From contig NC_135247.1 of assembly GCF_947623445.1 (NCBI RefSeq), positions 2,978,501 through 3,042,500 of the forward strand: a DNA stretch of 64,000 nucleotides, read 5' to 3'. Below are positions 35,824 to 45,789 of this stretch, piece after piece. Every line of letters begins with the position of its first letter. Position 1 is the stretch's first letter. Origin of the DNA: Clavelina lepadiformis (lineage: Eukaryota; Chordata; Ascidiacea; Aplousobranchia; Clavelinidae). A program made the position numbers and the translations under genes. The notes below the pieces were generated by a model that was not told the origin of the DNA, did not search any database, and was given only the letters and a program-made list of their open reading frames with translations.

Positions 35824-38800
35824 ATGACTGATCCAAGGGAACGGAGTTTTTTTATTGGTAAATCAACACCTGCAGAAGTTCGATTGCTTTCAAAACATCT
35901 CAAGACTACTAAAAAGGAAGTGTTTGATAAGTTAGTTACAGGTAAAAAAACTTTTTTATTTATGTCAAAATAGCATTGTAAAATCTGGTAGATAACTTGG
36001 ATGGATTAAATGTGGTTGTACTTGAACTATCATTACGATTTTATTAAGAAAAAGTTTAGTGCTCTGGCCAAAGATCATCCACCAAAGAACCATTAAACTG
36101 TGTACATTTACCAGGCCATTACCTCTTTACTTCATTACTTCAGCATTACTTTACAAGGGCATTACTTCAGCACTGAATTGAAATAAAGTTTTAGTCTGTC
36201 AAGAATCAACCTAACTATCTTTAATTCAGTGATTATTATTTCGGATGCTTACATAAATTTGTATAAACTTATCAAACATTCATATGCATTGATCTCAGCG
36301 ACTAGGTTAATACATGTGATGGGCCCCGGCCTAGGAAAGTATGGTAGTTTTCAACAAGAAATCGTACGTTTAAAGTCGCAAATTTTAGCATAATAGCATT
36401 CACTAAAGCTTTAATTTTGTTATTTATTTTAAATCATTGCTCAAACAAACAGTTTTGCCTGGTTTGCGTATTATCAATAATTTGTACGTGCAAAAGCTCG
36501 GCATTCATGTTGCTGAGTCTCGTGGATGCATGTTCCACGCTTTCCACTTTATGGGTTCAGGTTAAGACAGGGATTAACTGTGTAGCCACAATATACCATT
36601 ATTGCCCAACTATGAAAAATACTTGGCTGAATTATTCTGCTTTTAGTCTGCCACAAATGTCTTTACAGAGTTTTTTTTATAATAACTTGTCCTCTGATGG
36701 CTTGATGCATTACCTGCTGCCTGTTGTAGGTCACACACTGAGAACTTGTTGCAAGGAAGCAGTCCCCAAAGCATTAAACATTAATTCAACCAGGCTAAAC
36801 TGAAACAAAATTATGAATACTTGTTACTAGTGACTTAAGCAGGCATAAAGCTTAAATACAAAGAAAAAGATATGGCTTCATTCTTATTGCTATTGAACTC
36901 GTAGTGATCAAACAGGGTTTGTGACTCAACGTCACACTAACTTGGTTTAAATTGCACCCAGTTTGAAGTTTTAATATTGAAGGTTGCCGGCCCATGATCA
37001 CGATCATTTTCTGCTGTTTTTGTTACACTCTTTTTATAATAAAGGAAACCAACTAGATATTTTTAGTTTTGTTGTGGTTAAATTTAGATAAAATTTGAGT
37101 TGCATTTTTGTCTACAGTTGCTTGCATGATGCTTACAAGTGGTGACGCCAATCATGAAATGTTTTCTGAAGCAACAAAAAGCATTGAAGCAGAACAAATT
37201 AAGCATTTATATCCAGGAATATTAACAATCGTCCGACGGGGAGCGTGTGTGCCAATGAATTTGCTGAAGGAGAAAGATTTCCTTTATGATCTTTCGGAGA
37301 TGAAGTGAATACTTTTGTTTCAATATATGTAAATCACTATCATTATGTAGGCTGCTGTAATGTTTAATGAGTGACAAACCAATTTCCATGTTTGACTGTG
37401 CCACTACTGTATGTCGTTTTAATGTCATGCGTTAACGACACAATGCTCTGTTTCGATGATCGTGGTGAACACTTTCAAATTTAAGCTAAACCTTGAAATA
37501 AATTAAAAATGAAACAAATTCCTTGAGTAGCAAGGAATAATTGGCAAGTTTAAGTCGTGAAAAAGCTGAGGTTTCAATCTGAGGGTAAACATTTCCACAC
37601 CATACCATTTCTGCAACACGGCGATTTTTCTGGAATTGTATACTCCATACAATATCTTGCAATGTTTATGGGCTGTTGTATAAATGATTTTAACATACGT
37701 AACTTTTTAAGTGAATCTGAATAACTCTATTTTTAAGTGCATCAAAAGTTATTCTAATTTCAAGCTGAGTGCACTCAATAAATTACATTGAATAATAATT
37801 AATCAAAAATTGGTAAAAGATATCGTTTAGCTTGGATCAAATTTATAACTTAATTTGAGAGTTTGAGTTGATTGGAAAATTGCCCAATCACTTGAGGCTT
37901 CACTATAAATCTATATTTGCATACTGCAGGAATAGGCCAATATGACCCAAACCTGAAAAGATTCGCTGAACACAAATAAGAATTCTGGCGAACCCTAATA
38001 CAATATTAGTTATAAATTTTAAGGGTCATTACCTATCTAAATGCTGGATTTACCCAAACTGTATAATAGGAACCCTATCTAAAAATTTTGGCAAATTTTT
38101 CAATTTTATTCGACATTAACGCCTTAGCTCTCAAAATTACCCAAAAACTTTGGAATTATTGGCAAGTTTTTATTTTTAGCCTGCTTTCTCTTACGTGGTA
38201 AGATTATTCCGGTGTAGATATATGGCCAGGTTCTCAATTTGTGGGCTTTGGTGAGAAATGATGATCTAATTTGCTGGTGTAGCATAAGTACAGTACAGAC
38301 AACATTCCTTTTGACAAAGGTCTTTACCACTGGAGTTTGATTTCTCAGTTATCATTTTATCATATTTTTTGAAACCCAGTACATTCAGTGGTGGGGTTCA
38401 AATATTTTAACATCCGGTTCTCTCACTAGCAGCATGCCATATTGACCCTGGGCCAATATATATAGGCCTATACATACGCTTGTTAACAACCGGTTCGTGG
38501 AAGTCATTGAAAATTCCAAGAACCGGTTTGCACAAACCGGTGCAAACCGGCAGAATCCCACCACTGAGTACATTGTTTGGTGATCATGTCATGTTGAAGA
38601 AAATATGGGCAACATCTAATTTTATTGCTTGTTGCTGATATGAATAGATTTAAGATTTGTTTGTGTTGACAGTCATAATATTCTTGTTTGCACGTCCGGA
38701 ATACTTTGCGTGAAAACTAATAAATGATATTCTTGAAGAATTCCAGAGAAGTTTCATGATTCCCTTGTGTCGGCTGTGTTTGGGGAGAGCAGGTCTTCCT

Positions 38801-39261
38801 TGGATGAAGCAGCTTATTTGGGCCGACCTCGATTACCGTCTATTGAGGAGTTTAGGTGGAGGGTTGACGTTGGAATTTCAACAACATCTCTTAAACGAGC
38901 ACTGGAACCAACCATCTTATGCAATATTAAAACTGACAAAAATGAATCTCATACGTTTGAGGTTAATTAGTACAAATACAGCTAAGCTACATTGAACATT
39001 TTTTAATGGATATCATTTATTGGTAATCCATTTCAGCAGCAAACACTGCGCATAGAAATATTTTTCAAACTCAGATTAACATTTCAATACTCCACATAAT
39101 TTTTATTTATTTTTGTTCTATATTTTAAATATAATGTTTTGTGTGTTTCTTGTCGGTAGATGTCAAAAGAAAAATTTCATGAATTGAGGTATGCCGTTGC
39201 AGAAGTTCTCAATCACATACAGCAGCTGGAAAAGCGATCTGTTCTTAAAATAGAAACTTAA
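35824..39261 (+). CDS. COMMD5: COMM domain-containing protein 5
   Basis: COMMD proteins form the Commander complex with CCDC22/CCDC93 and act in endosomal recycling and in control of NF-kappaB and cullin ligases. Four exons (35824-35941, 37118-37304, 38739-38961, 39160-39261) give 209 residues and close in phase; human COMMD5 is slightly longer. The N-terminal helical domain spans about residues 1-130, including the conserved KIPEKFHDSLVSAVFG. The C-terminal COMM domain begins near FRWRVDVGISTTSLKRAL and continues through TFEMSKEKFHELRYAVAEVL to LEKRSVLKIET. The Trp in the RWRVDV motif and the leucine-rich terminal helix are present. The COMMD5 assignment, rather than another COMMD, rests on the IPxxxxxSLxSxVFG and FRWRVDVxISTxxLxRxL blocks. 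Intron 2 carries a hAT-type MITE. The start is the first ATG in the exon, with a purine-poor but acceptable context (ACAATG). Confidence 0.9.
36310..36560 (-). repeat. Repeat arm related to the 54-kb inverted-repeat element
   Basis: Read on the minus strand, blocks equivalent to gtttgagcaatgattta, tttagtgaatgc, aaaatttgcgac and ttgttgaaaactaccatact match the arms of the 54-kb element in order. It lies in the first intron of COMMD5. Confidence 0.45.
38386..38566. mobile_element. hAT-type MITE in COMMD5 intron 2
   Basis: This 181-bp element has inverted ends CAGTGGTGGG and CCCACCACTG. Perfect 8-bp duplications agtacatt lie at 38378-38385 and 38567-38574. The interior holds repeated AACCGGTT blocks near the right end. 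It sits about 170 bp upstream of the exon 3 acceptor. Confidence 0.88.
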
Positions 39262-39597
39262 ATACATTTCCTCACTTGATTTAAACCAACTTCAATCAAG
39301 GTTTGGCGCAGTCTCTTACACAAATTAAGATTTGTTTTGTTGCCAATTCTTTGCTGAAGCGTTTTCATCTCTTCCGATCATTGCTAAACCCTAATTAGTT
39401 ATGTCGAAATTTAATGTACATCTGTTATTATGACACGTCATCACCATGCCAACCTTACCATGATAATTGTCTCCAAGTTATTACGTATTGTCACGTGCAG
39501 TTTGTTCGCAATTGAAAATCAAAAAAGTTTCATGGACAACCTATGAGAATATATCTATGAGAGCTGTGTTGGCCAGGGTTTTGTGATTTTAACGTGC

Positions 39598-39603
39598 AAT
39601 AAA
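39598..39603 (+). other. Putative poly(A) signal of COMMD5
   Basis: AATAAA lies about 340 bases after the COMMD5 stop codon. Confidence 0.4.
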
Positions 39604-39753
39604 CCACTGTTATATTGTTTTAACAAGCAAACTGTGTGTTGGTTTTGCGTTTCATTGTAATCTGGGCAGCCTGTGATGCAGGTGCGAGCAGATTAGCTCT
39701 TACAACTAAAGCACACGATGCTTTGAGGTCTGTAAGGAAATGATAGTCTATGA

Positions 39754-39803
39754 CAGCGTGGTCCAACTTCTTTTCACCGCGGGCCTGCAGTTGGACCACG
39801 CTG
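39754..39803. mobile_element. 50-bp hAT-type micro-MITE upstream of the galactosyltransferase
   Basis: Ends CAGCGTGGTCCAAC and GTTGGACCACGCTG are perfect inverted repeats separated by only about 20 bases. Perfect 8-bp duplications gtctatga lie at 39746-39753 and 39804-39811. It is placed about 135 bp before the galactosyltransferase start codon, so it lies in its promoter or 5' UTR. Confidence 0.85.
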
Positions 39804-39937
39804 GTCTATGATATCATTATACGGAAAGGGAAGTCTTATAGCCAATACGTGGTGATGTACTTGAGTTAAACAAGTTTTTTAGTATTGTGCATTCTGTGTA
39901 ACAAACGTTGCTATTAAAAGCGATTTTAGGTGTAAAA

Positions 39938-42261
39938 ATGGGAACAACTTTTCGCGTTTCTCGCATAATTTGTGCCATAATTCTGGTTATTGCTTTCCTT
40001 GGAGTGATTTACCTGTTCAGGCACGGTCGTAGAAGTGAGGGATCTCATGGAAGATATGCGGGACGAGGAAATTCGAACCAACGGTATGCACATCACCATC
40101 CAAAAAATATTGTTAAGGCTCATCATGGGCAAATTTCAGACGGTTTAACCGGTCGGATCTATAGCATGGGAGCGGCAGTTATGTCCAAATTTGGAGTTTC
40201 AAAGAACGGCCCGCATCATTCAGGCAGCGGCCATCATGATACCTCAAAGTGGCATCATGCGTCATCCAAGCGGCCTTACAACCGACATCATTATCACCAT
40301 CATGGAAACCATCACCATTATTACAGTCACGACTTTCATCATCATCGTAACTACTATCGCCATAATCACCATCATCACAATCATCCCATCAGTGGTTACT
40401 CGAAATTGTTTATCCGGGATTCCCCACAGTCGATACTGAAGCGTGAAGAGGAATACGATTTGCCAAAGAATAGTTTGTTGTCATCATACCGAGTTAGTTT
40501 TTTCCTTGATAATTGAGATAGTTCCTCCCTTTTGAAAATTTTCGCTGAAACCCGCTTTCATCAGCCGGTGTCACGGACAGCTGCAATGATAGAAAGCATA
40601 TGTAGGAATAAGACCGAACAGTGAATAAGCAACTGTCTTACTTTATCTAACTAATATTGCAATCGTATGATTTGGGATATTTGCACTTTTTGCAGAACCT
40701 AACACAAAACCCTGAAAATGTCACATTTTGTGACGTCGCAGCAGACAATCCTTACCTTGAAATGGGTGGAATATACAGACCAGAAGGCAAGGTTCCACGA
40801 GCAAAAGTTGCAATCATCGTTCCTTACAGGTAGCCTACAGAGCTTGCTTTCTTATTTTAAAAATTGATTTCTTTTACTTTATGCTAAAGATATTACTTTT
40901 ATATTTGAAGCAAGTATTTTTCAGTGTAAGTAAGCCATACAAAGACACACAATTGACTGACTAACCACACAAAATTTCAGCAAATAAAAGTTTACAGATT
41001 TTAATAAAAACATATTTCTTACTAACGCGACTTGTCAGGAGAAGGTGGTATCATCTTCGAATGCTACTTCATTACATTCATCCGGTCTTGCAACGGCAAG
41101 GCTTGGAGTACGGCGTATTCATCATCAACCAGAACGGAACTGGAGTATTCAATAAAGCTTCGTTGATGAACGCTGGTTTTCTTGAGGTTTCTAAATTGGA
41201 TGAGTACAAATGCTTTGTCTTTCATGACGTTGATCTCATGCCAGAAGACTACAGGTAATTACGATTCAGTTACATTGTCGTACATCGTTGAACACATAGG
41301 CTAAATTTTAGTAATTATTTTGACTGCATGAAATAGTCTAGAAAAAGGTATTTATTTCCTAAATTCAAAAAACTGCGAGCTATGTAGTTTGTTGCTAAAA
41401 AAACTGTTGCAGACTTTAAAAGGAACAAAAATTTTTTGGCAGATGCATGTACACATGTTCCCCGCATCCAGCACAAGTGCGCCATATAGCGACAAGTATC
41501 AGTAAATATCGGTATAGACACGGACCAGGAGTCACTATTGGCGGAATATCAGCATTTACCAAGCGGCAAATGCAGACGTTAAACGGTTGGTCTAATCTCT
41601 TCAAGGGCTGGGGTGGTGAAGATGACGATATGGCGTTAAGGTTTGTGGCCCTTCGTTTGTCCTCTTTTTTCTCGATTGCTAAACTGTTCCCTCTAAGCTG
41701 CGCGCGTGCGCAAATGCGCAAATGCGCACTGCTGACACGATCTCCGCGCACAGAAAATCTGTGCTGCACACAAGAAAATAATCCAACCTGAATCGAAAAT
41801 AAAATAAACGCCACACAGTGCGCATGTCTGATGTTGCTCACAGTGGCCCAAGGGACCGCTCAGGGAGTTAGTGTGTTTGCTCAGACTCGTGAAAAATTAG
41901 AGGGAACATTGTTGCTAACTAGTTATCATTTCTCTTTTCCGTGTACGCTTTAGTATGAATGGCTGTCCGTTAAGTGGTTAATTATTGATTTTCAAGTAAT
42001 CGATTAGGAAATAATCAGTTCTCAAACCACAGAATCATGGCAAGAAAAATGAAAATCCGCCGACCGACCATGTCAATATGTCGCTTCACATCACTTCCGC
42101 ATCAGAGGGACAAGGGAAATCCCCTTAATCCAAACCGTTTTCGACTGTTGCACACCACGGCTAGCCGAATGAAAACGGACGGCCTTAATTCGGTGAAATA
42201 TGAAGTGCTGAGCATGAAGAAATACGCCACTTACACTAACATCACTGTAAACATTCTGTAA
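39938..42261 (+). CDS. Beta-1,4-galactosyltransferase family enzyme with His-rich stem
   Basis: This is a glycosyltransferase family 7 enzyme that would add Gal (or GalNAc) in beta-1,4 linkage to terminal GlcNAc in the Golgi lumen. Five exons (39938-40492, 40696-40829, 41039-41254, 41443-41640, 42033-42261) close in phase and give 443 residues. ATG 39938 starts a short cytosolic tail and a single signal anchor (about residues 8-27, IICAIILVIAFLGVIYLF), making it type II. Residues about 30-185 form a stem extremely rich in His. The catalytic domain follows: FCDVAADNPYLEMGG, VAIIVPYR, INQNG, the metal-binding FVFHDVDLMP (DVD), GGISAFTK, GWGGEDDD, and a C-terminal RDKGNPLNPNRF with DGLNSVKYEVL. 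Two positions known to matter in vertebrate B4GALT1 differ (see findings). A MITE lies 43 bp past the exon 4 donor. The B4GALT subtype cannot be fixed. Confidence 0.9.
41684..41911. mobile_element. hAT-type MITE in galactosyltransferase intron 4
   Basis: Ends CTGTTCCCTCTAA and TTAGAGGGAACATTG are imperfect inverted repeats. Near-perfect 8-bp flanks are ttgctaaa at 41676-41683 and ttgctaac at 41912-41919. The left interior is rich in GCGC/TGCGCA steps. Confidence 0.75.
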
Positions 42262-42697
42262 TAACAACTGCTGCAAGGCATGATAATTATTATGCCGATC
42301 ATAATCGGCGCACTGTCAGGTGTCGCTTTGTGTTTCTATGTAATGTTTTTCAAGTTTATGATTATGTCATGTATTTCGCATCAGAGAAATTTCATGGAAA
42401 AATTTTCAACAACACCAACCAAGCAAAATAATTTAGTGTATGTTTACTATGTAAGCAATCACTATAACTACGTTTGTTAAACAGAGAAACAACACACGGC
42501 GAAGACGTTTTGACATTTCCGCCATTAACACGAGATTGCCAAAATCATAGCATTTTGAATTCATTGGTAACGCACAATAAGCTTGTATAACCTTGGTTTA
42601 ATCAGTAATATAAACTACTCAAATGTATTACAAGCTTGAGTAATACTAGCCATGGCATACATGGCTTATCCGAGCATGCATTTCGTTGGGTGAGCTA

Positions 42698-42703
42698 AAT
42701 AAA
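42698..42703 (+). other. Putative poly(A) signal of the galactosyltransferase
   Basis: AATAAA lies about 437 bases after the stop codon. No nearer canonical signal was seen. Confidence 0.4.
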
Positions 42704-45700
42704 GATATGAATTGGTGCTCGTGCTCTCCTATACATTTTCACTGTAAATCTTCCAATTATCCCACACTACTTTGGTCATACAAAATGTTTTGTTGTTGCA
42801 ATGTTTCACTTATACGTCATTGACTATATCCTCATAGTTGCAAATTCCAACCGAGACGGCTTTTGATAGCGGTTGCACCATTAATTCCTCTCGCCAACAA
42901 AACGAAACCTATCGCGATTCACGAGACGGAACTCTTTGGAAAAGGACTTTTATAGTAATATGCATTTGGATAAACCAACATCCCGACAATAGGCTTATAC
43001 GAAAGATTGGCAAACAAAATTTAGAGTGTGACAAAAGTGTATTGACTTCAACTGTGCCAATGCAAAGTTAAAGAGTGCCTGATGAAACTGACAGTGTTTG
43101 TGCATAAAATGTCTGCTTTAGCCGCGGCTTCTATATAGTAGCCTATGATATCACGTACGTATATTATGTCAATGATAAAAGTTGACAGTACAAATGCAAC
43201 AATGTTTTCAGGCCAATGTTGCTGATCCCGTTTTGCGCAATCGGCTTAGGAGAAAACCTCCTGGAAGGGCATTGGCTGCCAGTTGCCAGAAGCACAGGTG
43301 CAAGAGTGAAAGTGTAACATCGCCACAGCGGTTTTGATAAAATTTACCCCTATTACAAGACCATTTTATCTGAGTTACAGCATATCGGTGCAGGGCGACG
43401 ATAGGTTTGAATGTTCGACATCTTTTCCTACAAGTTTGGAAGAAGATCTCAAAAAGATATTTTGATTGTCCTTATTTATTGGAACACGAGCCCACAGAAA
43501 AGTATACAATATAAAACATATGCTAGTTACATCCAACCATTGAGCCAATGAATCGTTACATAACATTTCTACATGATAAGGGAAAACATCTACAAAAAGT
43601 AACTTTCCTCTTCGTGTTTGCTTTAAGATAAGAGAGTCCTATATATACAACAAACAGGACTTACACTTTAAAACGCCAGTTGCAGTTGCAAATGTTCCTA
43701 AATCGTTGCGCTCTGTTGAAAGAATTTTCCAACGTTTAAAAAGCCTGATTTATGAACTTGGCTTAAAGCTATTTTTGATTCTCCTTATGAATATACCGGT
43801 AGTTGTAGCATTTTGCAAGTTTAATTGCATAGGTTGGTCACAGGTGCTCTGACACACGTCTGTGAAAAGCAGAGAATCATCGTTGTTTACATTTTTTTTC
43901 CGATGAGTGAACGATTAAAATATCAAACAGCAATGTAAGTTTGTAAGTTATACGTCGTACGTTTTTTTAGTTACCGACATTTGAACTTTACGGCCTTATG
44001 TTAAAAGAATTTGATATTGTTGTTTATTATACCCCAAACTACAGATTTCACGTCTGCAAGTCTGATAAGCGTAATTTAATCGAATAATCGCCGTTAATGT
44101 TGGAGTTAATCTTGCAAACTATGCGCCACACTCAAAAGGGTTCACCTTCTGCAGGATACAAAAGCAGATTCGAAAATCTTTGTTCGAAATTCATAACTTG
44201 TCGTCATCAAACATTTGATTTATAATCTGTGTTTGACTTTTACAGTAATCCGAAAACAGCAAAGGTTCGTAGGTGTGTAATCAAAGGCGTTCAGTTCAGC
44301 ACGACCACAGTATTGCGTTTGGCGCGGCAGTTTCTATCCAACCTTTCTAAGCAAACAGAGATCTTCCGCTTAATTAGATACAAGCTTCATTCACAAACCG
44401 TCTACTGGTTAATAAGTACCAGGTTGAGAAATACATAACCCGGCCTAAATGTGAGCAAACTGGGTCTTATTTAATATTTGATCCAGAAAGCAGGCGCTTG
44501 ATTGCTTCCAGTGCTTTTAAGTAAACTGATCATGGTCGGTAGCCTTTGCTCACTGAGACGATGCGACAAAGTTAAGATATTGATGTTACAAAACATAGAG
44601 GGAACATTAAACATTTAAAAATTTTAGTCAATAGAATTTCATTGTATTCTTGCAGTTCTAAACTTAGAATTTTAGGCTTGAATTTGCTTAGTGAGCATGA
44701 ACGAGGAAAAATTAAATATCGGTAAAATATTTTCGCCGCCTGAAATTTTATTCAAGCATTTGCGCGATTGTATCAAACACATTTTACTTAAAACGTTCTC
44801 AGTGATTTTTCAAGTAAAATGGCATCAAGGTCCCTGGATAGTTTAACAAAAACTAGCTTTTAATAGTTAGAAAATTCAAGATGTCTTTTTTATTTTTTGG
44901 CATTTAAAGTAGGCATTTCAAAGTGGCAAGAAAAGGAACGATCACTTAGTTCGTTTCACCTTGCTTTATTTCAGTAGAGTAACTCGGCTTGTATTTGGAC
45001 AGGTAGTAAATATTGATGCCAGCAACTTCCAACACACAAACTTGTCGCAAACTTGTGCAATTAACACGAAAACGAGGTGTAGAGTGCGATACGAAATCCC
45101 TTCTACGACACGAAAGCACTTACAACAAGAGTTTAGTATAAAAAACAGCTTGACCTTAGAACGCTGTAGAGTTAGAATTCATACATTTATACATAATTAC
45201 CAGTTTTAAGCCGGAGTCAAATGAAGATATTTAACTATTGACAAAGCTTGGGGACAAAGCGACGCACGAAGTCTCGTCTTGCGCAGTAAAAACAGGGAAA
45301 AGTTTAACAGCAATTGAAATTAGACAGTTTATTACGTCCAATTTATTGCGTTATTACAAGAAGTAAAAACGTGAGGTGAGTCATAGCAGATGCGGACTTG
45401 TGTATTTCAAAATCAAAAAAATATTTTATCAAGAATTTAGTGAGCATGCACTAAGAAGTAAATATGTTAAAATATAAGATAAAATATATTCAGCTGGTTT
45501 GCAGTTGCCAAAAAGCAATGGTTGCAATCTATTTTCAAGTTAAAATGATGCTTAAGGTCTAACACATCTGTATTTTAAACTTACCGTAGAAAAAATAATG
45601 CTGCTGGTTTTATCAATATGTGAATAAGTTTTATCAGTATGTCAGGATGAATAAAAGAATCAAAACAAGTAGCAACACATAGCTTTTTATATAAAAGTTT

Positions 45701-45789
45701 TCAAAAAGTAGTTAAAAAGACAATGCAAATAATATCTCATTGTAATTGTTTACCTGGTTTTACAGCAAAGCTATTCAAGAACTTTCAAA
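42704..45789. other. Intergenic spacer between the galactosyltransferase and SLC10 genes
   Basis: No gene could be supported. Short open runs near 42.84, 44.23 and 44.96 kb lack recognisable domains or consistent splice partners. A weak hAT-like segment lies near 43.65-43.78 kb. The SLC10 promoter should lie toward the right end. Confidence 0.5.
43654..43780 (+). pseudogene. Possible decayed hAT dimerisation segment
   Basis: One frame reads FKTPVAVANVPKSLRSVERI and then FQRLKSLIYEL. The spacing of P-V-A-V-A, S-V-E-R-x-F and L-K resembles the hAT C-terminal dimerisation motif (PVxVAxxERxFSxLK type). No terminal repeats were found around it, so the call is weak. Confidence 0.25.

Noticed and set aside
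40191..40439. Ile/Thr-rich frame within the galactosyltransferase stem
   Set aside because: It is a frame shadow of the CAY-rich histidine stretch, not an independent coding region.
42838..43071. Open frame downstream of the galactosyltransferase, with a possible splice acceptor before it
   Set aside because: The sequence has no recognisable domain, no consistent splice partner was found, and it follows a poly(A) signal. It may be transposon debris, but nothing supports a gene.
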